Assembly (NCBI GenBank): GCA_009885795.1
Contig: VFKA01000076.1
Location: 1-44,984, forward strand
Length of the DNA: 44,984 nucleotides
Origin: Rhodospirillales bacterium
Lineage (GTDB): Bacteria > Pseudomonadota > Alphaproteobacteria > Dongiales > Dongiaceae
Reading direction: 5' to 3'
Made by a program: the position numbers and the translations under genes. The number at the start of each line of letters is the position of its first letter. Positions within the stretch are counted from its first letter, which is position 1. Under the pieces are notes generated by a model, which was not told the origin of the DNA, made no database searches, and saw nothing but the letters and a program-made list of their open reading frames with translations. Shown in pieces: positions 1-8,690 of this stretch.

Positions 1-2
1 AC

Positions 3-212
3 ATCACGCTCCTGTGTCTGCCGCCCTATGCGCCCGAACTCAACCCAATCGAAAACGTGTGGGAATATTTGCGGAAGAACAAGCTCGCCCTGTCCGTCCA
101 TGAGCACTATGAGGACATCGTCGACGCCTGCTGCAAAGCTTGGAACGATCTCATCGCAATTCCAACCCGGCTCGCTTCCATCACCGCCAGAGACTGGGCA
201 ACCGTGTCATGA
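3..212 (+). mobile_element. IS630-family transposase, C-terminal fragment (runs off left edge)
   Basis: About 69 residues of the C-terminal end of a DDE transposase, open from the window edge to a TGA at 210-212. The stretch LPPYAPELNPIENVWEYLR is the family signature of the third catalytic block of IS630/Tc1-like transposases, with the catalytic Glu in NPIEN. The catalytic aspartates would lie to the left, outside the window, so intactness cannot be judged. The usual terminal inverted repeat of an IS630 element should lie just after the stop, but its partner is outside the window and I could not define it. The next 160 bases hold only a palindromic repeat before lysS. Confidence 0.85.
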
Positions 213-263
213 CTTCGGTCGATTAGTATAAGATCGAATCTCGGGTGCCCGAGACCTTTGGCC

Positions 264-350
264 CATCCTTCGAGACGCGTTCTTCGAACGCTCCTCAGGA
301 TGAGGAATGTGTCCTCATGCTGAGGAGCCGCGAAGCGGCGTCTCGAAGCA
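264..350. repeat. Dispersed palindromic repeat (hairpin-forming)
   Basis: An imperfect inverted repeat. Outer arms TCCTTCGAGACGC (266-278) and GCGTCTCGAAGCA (338-350) pair with one mismatch, and inner arms near 290-306 and 312-328 (GCTCCTCAGGATGAGGA against its complement) pair with one mismatch. Sequences of this type (CTTCGAGACGC, CTCCTCAGCATGAGGA) are abundant dispersed repeats in many alphaproteobacteria. It lies between an IS630 end and the 3' end of lysS and could act as a bidirectional terminator, which is inference. Confidence 0.75.
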
Positions 351-371
351 TTGCGGACCGCGAGCGATAGC

Positions 372-1967
372 CTACGCCGCCAGATCCTCGCCCGCGAGCG
401 CGCGGCGGATGAGTGCCGCCGTCTCGGCGCGGCCGTAGAGGGCGATGAAGGAGCCCATGCGCGGGCCGCTCGGCTGGCCCAACAGCACTTCGTAGAGCGA
501 CTGGAACCAGGCGCGCAAATCCGGGAAGGGATGGCGCTTGCCGACTTCGTACACCCGGGTCTGGATGTCCTCGGCCGAGGCGCCGGCGGGCAGGCGTTCG
601 AGTTCGCCCAGTAGATCGGCGAGCGCCTCGCGCTCCACCTCGCTCGCCGCCCGGTAGCGCTTCGCCGGGCGCACGAAATCCCGGAAATAGGCGATGGCGT
701 GGCCGACCAGGCGGTCGAGCATGGGGGCGGTCTCGGGCGTGACCTCGGGCGTGTAGCGGCTGATGAAGCCCCAGAGCACGGCCTTCTCTTCGGTGTGGCA
801 GACGCTGGCGAGATTGAGGAGCACGCTGAAGCTCAGATGCGCCGCCGGCGCCGGCGGCTGGCCGTCGTGGATGTGCCAGACGGGATTTTCGATGCGCTGG
901 GCCGGCGTCTCGGATGGAAACTTCTCCAGGTGCTGGAGATAGTCGTCCACGCTGCGCGGGATCGCGTCGAAGAACAGCTTCTTGGCCGCGCGCGGCTTGC
1001 CGTACATGAAGAGCGATAGACTTTCAGCCGGCGCGTAGGCGAGCCAATCCTCGACGCCGAGGCCATTGCCTTTCGACTTCGAGATCTTCTCGCCGTTCTC
1101 GTCCAGGAAGAGTTCGTAGTTGAACCCTTCCGGGGCCACGCCGCCGAGAACGCGGCAGATCGCCGCCCCGAGCTTCACCGAGTCGATCAAATCCTTGCCC
1201 GCCATCTCGTAGTCGACGCCGAGCGCCACCCAGCGCATGGCCCAGTCGGGCTTCCATTGCAGCTTGCAGGCCCCGCCGGTGACCGGGACTTCGACCAGGG
1301 CTTGCGTGTCGGGATCGCGGTAGCTCACCGTGCCGGCATCGGCGTCGCGCGCCACGATCGGCACCTGCAGCACGCGGCCGGTGCGCGGGCAGACGGGAAG
1401 GAACGGGCTGTAGGTCTGTTGCCGCTCGGCGCGTAAAGAGGGCAGCATCACCGCCATGACCTCGTCGTAACGCGCCAGCACCTTCAGCAACGTCGGATCG
1501 AAGCGCCCGCTCGTGTACCAATCGGTCGAGCTCTGGAAGTCGTAGTCGAAGCCGAAGCGGTCGAGGAAGCCGCGCAGCAGCGCGTTGTTGTGCTGGCCGA
1601 AACCCTCGTGGCAGCCGAAGGGATCGGGCACCTTGGTCAGCGGCATGCCCAGATGGGCTTCCATCTTGTCGGCGTTCGGGATGTTGCCCGGCACCTTGCG
1701 CAAGCCGTCCATGTCGTCGGAGAAGGCGATGAGGCGCGTCGGCACGTCGCTCAATCGCCGGAAAGCCTGGCGCACCATGGTGGTGCGCACGACCTCGCCG
1801 AACGTGCCGATGTGGGGCAGACCGGAGGGGCCGTAGCCGGTTTCGAACAGCACATGACCCTTGGCCGGAACCTTCGAGCCGATGCGCGCCAGAACCTTGC
1901 GCGCCTCCTCGAACGGCCATGCCTTCGCCGCCGCCGCCAATTCTCGCTCGCCCGCCGCCTGTTGCAT
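372..1967 (-). CDS. lysS: Lysyl-tRNA synthetase, class I
   Basis: This cytoplasmic enzyme charges tRNA-Lys with lysine for translation. The 531-residue product has a Rossmann-fold class I catalytic core. The HIGH-type motif is HIGT at residues 52-55, and the KMSKS-type motif is KISKS at 294-298 followed by KGNG. These class I signatures, with the archaeal-type LysRS1 layout, separate it from the class II LysS of E. coli. Class I LysRS is known to replace the class II enzyme in many alphaproteobacteria, so this is expected for the lineage. The length fits the family. The ATG at 1967 gives a complete N-terminus. It is divergent from the DinG-like gene across a 230-base gap that contains a hairpin repeat. 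Confidence 0.95.
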   Translation of the reverse strand: MQQAAGERELAAAAKAWPFEEARKVLARIGSKVPAKGHVLFETGYGPSGLPHIGTFGEVVRTTMVRQAFRRLSDVPTRLIAFSDDMDGLRKVPGNIPNADKMEAHLGMPLTKVPDPFGCHEGFGQHNNALLRGFLDRFGFDYDFQSSTDWYTSGRFDPTLLKVLARYDEVMAVMLPSLRAERQQTYSPFLPVCPRTGRVLQVPIVARDADAGTVSYRDPDTQALVEVPVTGGACKLQWKPDWAMRWVALGVDYEMAGKDLIDSVKLGAAICRVLGGVAPEGFNYELFLDENGEKISKSKGNGLGVEDWLAYAPAESLSLFMYGKPRAAKKLFFDAIPRSVDDYLQHLEKFPSETPAQRIENPVWHIHDGQPPAPAAHLSFSVLLNLASVCHTEEKAVLWGFISRYTPEVTPETAPMLDRLVGHAIAYFRDFVRPAKRYRAASEVEREALADLLGELERLPAGASAEDIQTRVYEVGKRHPFPDLRAWFQSLYEVLLGQPSGPRMGSFIALYGRAETAALIRRALAGEDLAA

Positions 1968-2046
1968 TCGATTCGCCCTTTGTCGCGCTCCACAATACTA
2001 TTAGATCGATTTCATGAAACCTCTCATTTCCTCGAGCAAGGATTCA

Positions 2047-2110
2047 CCACAGAGGCACAGAGACACAGAGACAGGACCAAAGGCGCCTCTGTGCCTCTGT
2101 GCCTCTGTGG
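2047..2110. repeat. Inverted repeat built of CACAGAG units
   Basis: The left arm at 2047-2070 (CCACAGAGGCACAGAGACAC...) and the right arm at 2086-2110 (CCTCTGTGCCTCTGTGCCTC...) are near-perfect complements around a short loop, and each arm is itself a tandem of an 8-base unit (CACAGAGG-like). Repeats of this kind occur dispersed in many unrelated bacterial genomes. It sits in the divergent gap between lysS and the DinG-like gene, so it would be transcribed with either leader. A role is not known. Confidence 0.8.
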
Positions 2111-2197
2111 TTCCCGCGATGGTTTTGAGCCTATGATTCGATCCTCGGAAACGATGTACTAGAGATACCCGGCTTTCATTCTACTAGGTTTCTCGTC

Positions 2198-4936
2198 ATG
2201 CCGAGCGCCATCGCCCTACCCGACGCACCAATCCTGGTCGCCCGCCACGGCGCCGCCGCCTGGCTCGACCGCGACGGCGCGATTCAAACGCTGACGCCGG
2301 CCGAGGCGGCGCGGCGCGCCAAGGGCGAGGCGCCGATCCTGGTCCATGCGCCGGCGACGGCGCGCCGGCTTGGGCTCGAGCGGTTCCCGGCGTTCGATCT
2401 CCTCGAGCTCTTCGCCTTCGTGCGCCCGGCGCGGTTCTGCCTGCCGACGCCGCGCGGCCTTGCCGAGGCGCTCGGGTTGGCGCCGCCGAGGGATTTGGAG
2501 GGCGAGGCCGCGGCGCTACACGACATCGCGCGGGAGCTGCTCGGCGAACTCGCCGCGCAAGGCCCGAACCGGAAACGCGACGCGATCGCGCTGTCGATGG
2601 CGTCCGCCGGCTGGGGTTGGGGGCGATCGGTGCTGGCGGCGCTTAGCCTTGAAGAAAGCAAGGCGCCGCTCGGGCGCGGCTGCGACGTGTGGAGCGATCT
2701 GCCGGAGTGGTCGGAGCAGGCGCCCCCGCCCCCGCCCGGCAGCGTAGCCGTCGAATCGGACGAGGCGCGAAGGCGTCTCGCCGATCTGGTTGGCCCGGCG
2801 GCCGAGGCAAGGCCGCAGCAGGCGGATTATGCCTCGGCGGCGAGCGCCGCGTTCGCCCCTCGGGAGAAACTGGGGAGCCCTCGTTTCGTCCTCGCGGAAG
2901 CGGGCACCGGCGTCGGCAAGACGCTGGGCTACATCGCGCCCGCGAGCCTGTGGGCGGAGAAGAATGGCGGCCCGGTTTGGGTCAGCACCTACACGCGCAA
3001 TTTGCAGCACCAGATCGACGGCGAGTTGGACAAGCTCTATCCCGATTCCGAGCTGAAGGCCGCCCGCGCCGTCATCCGCAAGGGGCGCGAGAACTATCTC
3101 TGCCTGCTCAATCTCGAAGAGACCATGCGCGGTTTGCCGGCGCGGCCCCAGGAAGCGGTCGCGGCCGGGTTGATGGCGAGGTGGGCCGCGGCGAGCCGCG
3201 ACGGCGACATGGTGGGCGGCGACTTTCCCGGCTGGCTCGCCGATCTGGTCGGAAGGCGGCGCAGCCTCGGCCTCGCCGACCGGCGCGGCGAATGCGTCTA
3301 TTCGGCCTGCGCGCATTATCACCGCTGCTTCATCGAGCGCAGCGTGCGCCGCGCGCGGCGCGCGCACATCGTCGTCGCCAACCACGCGCTGGTGATGATC
3401 CAGGCGGCCTTGGGCGGCGGCGATGCCGGGGGCGAGATCGCCGGCGCCGCCTTGCCGACGCGCTACGTGTTCGACGAAGGCCATCACCTGTTCGACGCCG
3501 CCGACGGCGCCTTCGCGGCGGCGCTCACGGGCCAGGAGGGCGTGGAGCTGCGGCGCTGGCTGTTAGGCCCCGAGGGCGGGCGCCAGCGCCCGAGCCGCGC
3601 GCGGGGCTTGAAACGGCGCTTCGAGGATCTGGTCGCCGGCGACGACAGGGCGGTGGCGATGCTGGACGAGGTCATGGCCGCCGCCCGGGCGCTGCCGAGC
3701 GAAGGATGGCTGCAACGGCTGGTCGACGGGCGGCCCCAAGGGCCGGCGGAGGCGTTCCTGGCGCTGGTCCGTACCCAAGTCTATGCCCGCACCGGCAAGG
3801 AGGATGGCGGCTATGGGCTGGAAGCCGCGACCAAGCCGGCGGCACCCGGCTTGATGGAGGCGGCGGCCAAGCTCGAGCGCGCGCTTAGGAAGCTCGCGGA
3901 GCCGCTGGCGGGGCTCGAATCCAGCTTGCGCCTTCGCCTCGACCGCGAGGCCGACAAGCTCGACAGCGCGACGCGGCTGCGCCTGGAGGCGGCTTCGCGC
4001 TCGATCGCGCGGCGCGCGCGCCTCGACGTCGGCGCGTGGCGGGCGATGCTGCAAGCGCTGGCGGCCGAGACGCCGGCCGAGTTCGTCGATTGGTTCGCGG
4101 TCGATCGCATCGACGGGCGCGACACCGACGTCGGCATGCACCGGCATTGGATCGACCCGACCGTTCCCTTCGCGGCCGCCGTGGGCGCGCCGGCGCATGG
4201 GATTCTGGTCACGACCGCCACCCTCATCGACGGCAGCGGCGACAGGGAGGCCGACTGGCGGGCGGCCGAGGCGCGCACCGGGGCCGCGCACCTGCCGGCG
4301 CCCATCCGCGCCCAGGTGACATCGCCCTTCGACTATCCGCGCCAGACGCGGGCCTTCGTCGTCACCGACGTGGCGAAGAACGACATGGACCAGGTGGCGG
4401 CGGCCTATCGCGAGCTGTTCCTGGCCGCCGGCGGCGGCGCGCTCGGCCTCTTCACCGCGATCAACCGCCTGAAGGCCGTGCACAAGCGCATCGCGCCGGC
4501 CATGGAGGCGGCCGGCATCGACCTCCTCGCCCAGCACGTGGACGGACTCGACACGGCGACGCTCGTCGACATCTTCCGCGCCGAGGAGGATGCGTGCCTC
4601 TTGGGCACCGACGCGGTGCGCGACGGCGTGGACGTGCCGGGGCGGAGCTTGCGGCTCATCGTCTTCGACCGGGTGCCGTGGCCCCGGCCCGACATCCTCC
4701 ACAAGGCGCGGCGCGCGCGGTTCGGCGGCGCCGGCTATGACGACCGGCTGACGCGGCTGCGGCTGAAGCAGGCCTTCGGCCGGCTGATCCGGCGGGCCGA
4801 CGACCATGGCGTGTTCGTACTCCTCGACCGGGCGTTCCCCTCGCGGCTCGAAGGCGCCTTTCCGGCGGGGGTCAAGGTCGATCGCGTCGGGCTCGCCGAG
4901 GTCGTCGCGGGGTTGCGCGAGTTTCTGCGGGCTTGA
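2198..4936 (+). CDS. dinG: DinG/YoaA-family ATP-dependent DNA helicase
   Basis: A predicted 5'-3' superfamily 2 helicase of the XPD/DinG type, 912 residues, acting on damaged or R-loop DNA in the cytoplasm. Walker A is GTGVGKT (about 236-242). The Walker B box is DEGH in the segment FDEGHHLFD. Motif V/VI is represented by GTDAVRDGVDVPG and QAFGRLIRR near the C-terminus. Cysteines in NYLCLL and in GECVYSACAHYHRC match the four-Cys iron-sulfur cluster of DinG. The first 185 residues are not helicase. They contain a stretch resembling the end of an exonuclease domain (LPTPRGLAEALGL) without clear catalytic acids, so I treat it as degenerate. The ATG at 2198 has no strong ribosome site. The symbol is by family, and orthology to E. 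coli DinG is not proven. Confidence 0.9.
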   Translation: MPSAIALPDAPILVARHGAAAWLDRDGAIQTLTPAEAARRAKGEAPILVHAPATARRLGLERFPAFDLLELFAFVRPARFCLPTPRGLAEALGLAPPRDLEGEAAALHDIARELLGELAAQGPNRKRDAIALSMASAGWGWGRSVLAALSLEESKAPLGRGCDVWSDLPEWSEQAPPPPPGSVAVESDEARRRLADLVGPAAEARPQQADYASAASAAFAPREKLGSPRFVLAEAGTGVGKTLGYIAPASLWAEKNGGPVWVSTYTRNLQHQIDGELDKLYPDSELKAARAVIRKGRENYLCLLNLEETMRGLPARPQEAVAAGLMARWAAASRDGDMVGGDFPGWLADLVGRRRSLGLADRRGECVYSACAHYHRCFIERSVRRARRAHIVVANHALVMIQAALGGGDAGGEIAGAALPTRYVFDEGHHLFDAADGAFAAALTGQEGVELRRWLLGPEGGRQRPSRARGLKRRFEDLVAGDDRAVAMLDEVMAAARALPSEGWLQRLVDGRPQGPAEAFLALVRTQVYARTGKEDGGYGLEAATKPAAPGLMEAAAKLERALRKLAEPLAGLESSLRLRLDREADKLDSATRLRLEAASRSIARRARLDVGAWRAMLQALAAETPAEFVDWFAVDRIDGRDTDVGMHRHWIDPTVPFAAAVGAPAHGILVTTATLIDGSGDREADWRAAEARTGAAHLPAPIRAQVTSPFDYPRQTRAFVVTDVAKNDMDQVAAAYRELFLAAGGGALGLFTAINRLKAVHKRIAPAMEAAGIDLLAQHVDGLDTATLVDIFRAEEDACLLGTDAVRDGVDVPGRSLRLIVFDRVPWPRPDILHKARRARFGGAGYDDRLTRLRLKQAFGRLIRRADDHGVFVLLDRAFPSRLEGAFPAGVKVDRVGLAEVVAGLREFLRA

Positions 4937-5002
4937 AGGTACGCTTGCCGCACGCCCGAGCGAACGCCTACTCTCCGCCGCCTCAGCCATCCAGGAGTCC
5001 GC

Positions 5003-5407
5003 ATGATCAATCATCACGCCGCCCTCATCTACACCATGGTCCTCGTCTCCGCCGCCGACCGCAACATGACCGACGCCGAGCTTGGCACCATCGGCGACAG
5101 CGTCCGGCATTTGCCAATCTTCGCCGACTATGACGTCCAGCAGATCGCCAGGACCGCCGCGGCTTGCGCCGAAATCCTCGCCCAAAAGGACGGGTTCGAG
5201 AAGGTCATGGGTGTCGTCAGGGAAGCGCTCCCCAAGAAACTTCGCGAGACGGCTTACGCGCTCGCCTGCGACGTGGCCGCCGCCGACGGCAAGGTCACCC
5301 AGGATGAAGCCCGGCTGCTCGAAGCCATCCGCGACCGCCTCGAATTGAGCCGCCTCATCGCCGCCGCCATCGAGCGCGGGGCGCGCGCGCGGCATCTGAC
5401 CCTGTGA
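5003..5407 (+). CDS. TerB-like (tellurite resistance-type) protein
   Basis: A 134-residue helical, probably cytoplasmic protein of the TerB superfamily. Two acidic repeats typical of the fold are visible, AADRNMTDAE (about 14-23) and AADGKVTQDE (about 91-100), which in TerB proteins bind metal ions. No other ter genes are nearby, so a role in tellurite resistance is not implied. Single TerB proteins of this kind are common in alphaproteobacteria and functionally undefined. The ATG at 5003 follows AGGAG at 4993-4997 with good spacing. Its stop overlaps the GTG start of the next gene (GTGA), so the two are probably translationally coupled. Confidence 0.8.
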   Translation: MINHHAALIYTMVLVSAADRNMTDAELGTIGDSVRHLPIFADYDVQQIARTAAACAEILAQKDGFEKVMGVVREALPKKLRETAYALACDVAAADGKVTQDEARLLEAIRDRLELSRLIAAAIERGARARHLTL

Positions 5408-6288
5408 GCGCGCTTTCCGGCCGGGCGCTCGGCTTCGTCGGCATCGGGCGCATGGGCGCGCCCATGTGCCGGCATCTGGCGGCGGCCGGCGCAAAACTGA
5501 GGCTCTTCAACCGCACTCGCGCGGCGGCCGACGCGTTGGCGGCGGCGCTGCCGGGAATCACCGTCGCCGGCAGTCCCAAGGAGGCGGCACGGGACGCCGA
5601 GGCCACGTTCATCAACGTCTCGGATACGCCGGCCGTGGAAGCGGTATTGCTGGGCGAAAGCGGCGTGCTGGCGGGGTTGAAATCGGGCGGCATCGTCATC
5701 GACATGGGCACGACCGCGGTGACGCCCACGCGCCGTTTCGCGGCCGCGGTCGAGGCCAAGGGCGGGGGTTACGTGGACGCGCCGGTCTCGGGCGGCGTCG
5801 TCGGCGCGGAAGCCGCTTCGCTCTCGATCATGGCCGGCGCGCGCCCCGACGACTTCGCGCGCGTGAAGCCGCTCCTGGAACGGCTCGGGCGGACCATCAC
5901 CCATTGCGGCGGGGTGGGCGCCGGCCAGGTCGCCAAGATCGCCAACCAGATGATCGTCGGCCTTACCATCGCCGCCGTGGCCGAAGCCTTCGCGCTATCC
6001 CGGCGCGCCGGGGTCGATCCGGGGTTGGTGCGCCAGGCGATCATGGGAGGATTTGCCCAGTCCCGCATCCTCGAGCTTCACGGCGAGCGCATGGTGACGG
6101 GAAGCTTCGAGCCCGGCGGGCGGGCGGGCCTCCAGCGCAAGGACATCGCCCAGGCGCTCGAGCTTGCCGGCGAGGTCGGCATCGAGCTCCCCAGCACCAA
6201 GGCCAATCTCGCGCTCTGGGATCGCATGATCGCGCAAGGATTTGCCGAGCTCGACCACAGCGGCCTCTACAAGATCTACGAGGGTTGA
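5404..6288 (+). CDS. NAD(P)-dependent 3-hydroxyisobutyrate dehydrogenase-family oxidoreductase
   Basis: A 294-residue beta-hydroxyacid dehydrogenase. The N-terminal Rossmann fold carries GFVGIGRMGAPMCRHL (dinucleotide-binding glycine motif). The substrate-binding motif DAPVSGGVVGAE and the catalytic-lysine segment GAGQVAKIANQM are both present. The family includes 3-hydroxyisobutyrate, tartronate semialdehyde and gamma-hydroxybutyrate reductases, and the sequence alone does not decide the substrate. The start is a GTG at 5404 overlapping the TerB-like gene's stop by four bases. No valine-degradation genes are adjacent, so naming it mmsB would be unsupported. Confidence 0.85.
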   Translation: MSALSGRALGFVGIGRMGAPMCRHLAAAGAKLRLFNRTRAAADALAAALPGITVAGSPKEAARDAEATFINVSDTPAVEAVLLGESGVLAGLKSGGIVIDMGTTAVTPTRRFAAAVEAKGGGYVDAPVSGGVVGAEAASLSIMAGARPDDFARVKPLLERLGRTITHCGGVGAGQVAKIANQMIVGLTIAAVAEAFALSRRAGVDPGLVRQAIMGGFAQSRILELHGERMVTGSFEPGGRAGLQRKDIAQALELAGEVGIELPSTKANLALWDRMIAQGFAELDHSGLYKIYEG

Positions 6289-6293
6289 ATTCG

Positions 6294-6323
6294 TTGACTG
6301 TCGTTGACCGCCAAAGGCATAAT
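6294..6323 (+). promoter_or_regulatory. Candidate sigma70 promoter for the lipoprotein pair
   Basis: TTGACT at 6294-6299 and CATAAT at 6318-6323 are separated by 18 bases. Transcription would start near 6330, leaving a leader of roughly 24 bases with AAGGAG before the ATG at 6354. This placement argues against the alternative upstream ATG at 6330. Confidence 0.5.
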
Positions 6324-6353
6324 ATTCGGATGGCGTCCAACAAGGAGACTCCC

Positions 6354-6755
6354 ATGTCGATAGGAAGAATAGCGCTTTTCGCGGCGCTTGCCGTATTGCT
6401 TGCCGCGTGCGGCACCTGGACCACATCGAGCGTGAAGCCCGTCGATTCGGCGGCCGAGGCGGCCGAGGCAACGCCAGCCCGAGAACCCACGCACCCATCC
6501 ACCATCACGCTGAGCGTCGATGACATCACGGATCGGCCGTACACCACTCTCGGCGATATCGAAGTGACCGTGCACAAGTCCAGCATCTTCGACAAGGATC
6601 CGACCCCCGCCATGGTCGATACCGCGCTCAAGGAGAAGGCTGCGGAACTTGGCGCCGACGCCGTGGTGCTGGTGCGCTATGGCACGATTGGCGTCGGATT
6701 CGCGAGTTGGGGCCAAATGGACGGAAACGGCCGCGCTGTCTTTTTCAATGAGTAG
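6354..6755 (+). CDS. Small lipoprotein, function unknown
   Basis: A 133-residue protein with a lipoprotein signal peptide: MSIGRIALFAALAVLLAAC, with a lipobox (LAAC) placing the lipidated Cys at residue 19. The mature part has an Ala/Glu-rich linker, then a compact domain (TYxTLGDIEVTVHK to GADAVVLVRYG) that resembles small bacterial domains measuring or binding at the envelope, but I do not recognise the family. The ATG at 6354 is preceded by AAGGAG at 6342-6347, which decides it over an in-frame ATG at 6330. The 3' end overlaps the start of the following lipoprotein gene. Confidence 0.75.
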   Translation: MSIGRIALFAALAVLLAACGTWTTSSVKPVDSAAEAAEATPAREPTHPSTITLSVDDITDRPYTTLGDIEVTVHKSSIFDKDPTPAMVDTALKEKAAELGADAVVLVRYGTIGVGFASWGQMDGNGRAVFFNE

Positions 6756-7149
6756 GCGGGCCGACTTAGCTTTCTTGTTGACCATCCTGGGCGCATTGGG
6801 CGGCGGTTGCGCTGCCTCGGCGCCGCCGCTGCCGCCCGACACGACGGCAACAAACCGGACCGGCAGCGTTACCATCGAGGACTTCGAACCGGCCGACCGC
6901 GCGCTTGCTTGCGCGGATATCGAGCGCGAGCGCGAGACGATCAAGGCGTCCACCATGGCCGCCAATGCGCGCGTGGCCGGCCACCGCTCGACCAACCAGG
7001 TGGCCGGATATTTCGGCGCCTTCTTTCCGCCGATCCTGCTCGCCACCGAGGGCGACTACGACGAGAAGGACGAACTCGTGCGGTTGCAGTCCCGCCGGGA
7101 CACGCTCAGCAAGCTCGCGGTCCTAAAAAACTGTCCGATGGTGCGTTGA
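6748..7149 (+). CDS. Second small putative lipoprotein, function unknown
   Basis: A 133-residue product whose start ATG (6748) lies inside the last codons of the preceding lipoprotein gene, so it is probably translated by coupling. The N-terminus MSRRADLAFLLTILGALGGGC looks like a lipoprotein signal with a poor lipobox (GGGC). The mature part contains a helical segment with two cysteines (one in ALACADIERER, one in LKNCPMV at the end). The charged stretch DYDEKDELVRLQSRRDTLSKLA could form a coiled coil. I do not recognise a family. The overlap with its neighbour suggests that the two proteins act together in the envelope. Confidence 0.65.
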   Translation: MSRRADLAFLLTILGALGGGCAASAPPLPPDTTATNRTGSVTIEDFEPADRALACADIERERETIKASTMAANARVAGHRSTNQVAGYFGAFFPPILLATEGDYDEKDELVRLQSRRDTLSKLAVLKNCPMVR

Positions 7150-7159
7150 TTGCTTGAGG

Positions 7160-7650
7160 AGATAAAAGGAAAAAAGGGAACACAACCCAAGTCGAATGGA
7201 CCATTTGTAGGCCGTACGATTGTGAACCATTCGAACACGGGTTCGATCCTGTCGTGCATCGCGAGACCCTCGCACCCGGCCTGGGCGAAAAAATACCTTC
7301 GGTGCGGTTTCAGCCGCCAGTCCCGAGTGCGGTCGCCTTCGCCCTCGTCCCAAGCGAAGGCGTTGTCGACGTTGTCGATGGGCTTCACGACGATCTCGGT
7401 GGTGCGCCAGATACACATCGGCGTTCCCGCGCCATCGAAGAGGACGATGAAATCGCCTGCCCTCGGCATCGGCTCGGCCCCAGTCGCGCAATCCCGGCGC
7501 AAGGACAAAGGTCGCCTCGCTTGCGGCCCGAAACGACGAGTGCGGCCAGTTCGTCGGCCATCGCCGCCGTATCTCGGAACGCCGCGACCGTGTAGCCGGC
7601 GGCGCCCGCGCCGGTTGACGCCGTAATCGCCGCCTAAAAATCGTTCGTCG
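7160..7650 (-). pseudogene. ASCH-domain protein, frameshifted remnant
   Basis: ASCH-type sequence is spread over shifted frames on the minus strand. Upstream, around 7510-7600, one frame reads YTVAAFRDTAAMADELAALV then VSGRK, the canonical N-terminal half. Downstream, after about 7490, another frame reads PMPRAGDFIVLFDGAGTPMC, then FAWDEGEGDRTRDW and FEWFTIVRP, the canonical C-terminal half. The Thr-rich link expected after GRK is destroyed by at least one indel, and the normal stop after the last motif is lost, the frame running on toward 7056. ASCH proteins are small RNA-binding-type domains. This copy is very probably non-functional, unless the frameshift is a sequencing error. Confidence 0.7.
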
Positions 7651-7672
7651 AAGACGTTTTTTCCAGGCTCGC

Positions 7673-8632
7673 TCAGAAGCGGATTGTCGCGGCGACGGCG
7701 CGGTGATCGGCCGGCCACGGGGTCGAAACGATGTCGGCCTCGGGCGATTTTTCGCCGACGATCCCCGCCTTCTCGACGACCAGATTTAGGCTACGCGCGA
7801 AGACGAAATCGATGCGGTCGTGATGGTCCTCGGGATCGGAGGGCTCGGTCGTGGGCGTCCAGGTGATGCCGGGCTTGGCCACCTCGTCCGGAAAAACCGC
7901 CCGGAAGGCGTCGATGAATCCCTGCTTCTCGATGGCAAGCGTGGTCGGATAGGCAACGACCGTCGGGTGACGGCCTGCCGCGACCGCGGCTTCCGTCCAG
8001 TCGCGATGCGACGGTTCGTTGAAGTCGCCGAAGACGAACGCGGCGGCGCTTCCCTCGGCTTCCTTCAAATCGTCCATCAGGAGCTTCAGCGCCGGCCCCC
8101 TCGTTTCCTCGGCGAAGCGCACCGCTTCCGCCTCGGTCTCGATGAAGGGCCAGGCGCCATACTCGATGCCCAGCAGCTGATAGGGCTGGTAGGGGGAATC
8201 GTCGAGATGGATGTTGAAGGCATGGATCGTCCGCCCTTCCACATCGATGGCGACGCCAAGATCGTTCGACGTGGCGGCGCCGATCGGATAGCGGCTGACG
8301 ATCGCGTTGGCCCAGAGCGCCGCGTTGACCTTGGTTTGATCGTAGTAATGATACCCCAGCGCCGCCGCGATCGCCTTGGCGACGCTCTCGCCGATGGGCG
8401 GGCACGCATCGGCGGTGCAGGTCTCGCCCTCGAGCCGGGTTTCCTGGATGCCGATGATGTCGGCGCCGGCCGCGCGAATGGCGGCGACGGTCTCGTCGAC
8501 GGGTTTGCCTTCGTTGGCGCCCCCGCCCCAGATGTTGAAGCTCATGACCGTCAGGGTCGTTTCGGCCAAACCAGGCCGGGCCACAAACAAAAGCGCGATC
8601 AGCAGCCCAGCGGCAATCGTGCGAATGCGCAT
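7673..8632 (-). CDS. Exported endonuclease/exonuclease/phosphatase-family hydrolase
   Basis: A 319-residue metal-dependent phosphohydrolase of the EEP fold with a cleavable signal peptide (MRIRTIAAGLLIALLFVARP, then GLAE), so it acts in the periplasm or outside the cell. The metal and catalytic motifs are in order: VMSFNIWGGG, DIIGIQET, FVFGDFNEPSH, DRIDFVF and the terminal WPADHRAV. The family covers nucleases, sphingomyelinases and inositol phosphatases, and the substrate is not predictable here. I prefer the ATG at 8632, preceded by GGAG, over one four codons upstream at 8644. It lies downstream of the dap cluster and may be the last gene of that transcript. Confidence 0.85.
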   Translation of the reverse strand: MRIRTIAAGLLIALLFVARPGLAETTLTVMSFNIWGGGANEGKPVDETVAAIRAAGADIIGIQETRLEGETCTADACPPIGESVAKAIAAALGYHYYDQTKVNAALWANAIVSRYPIGAATSNDLGVAIDVEGRTIHAFNIHLDDSPYQPYQLLGIEYGAWPFIETEAEAVRFAEETRGPALKLLMDDLKEAEGSAAAFVFGDFNEPSHRDWTEAAVAAGRHPTVVAYPTTLAIEKQGFIDAFRAVFPDEVAKPGITWTPTTEPSDPEDHHDRIDFVFARSLNLVVEKAGIVGEKSPEADIVSTPWPADHRAVAATIRF

Positions 8633-8690
8633 GTCACGCTCCATCGTCCAATCTTACGCATGGGCCGACCCCAACGATCCGGTGGCCTCC

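Noticed and set aside
5003-5407. Tellurite resistance locus
   Set aside because: A lone TerB-like protein without terA, terC, terD or terE does not support this.
3563-5494. Long minus-strand open frame antisense to the helicase gene
   Set aside because: It mirrors the high-GC codons of the DinG-like gene, has no recognisable domain and crosses two clear plus-strand genes.
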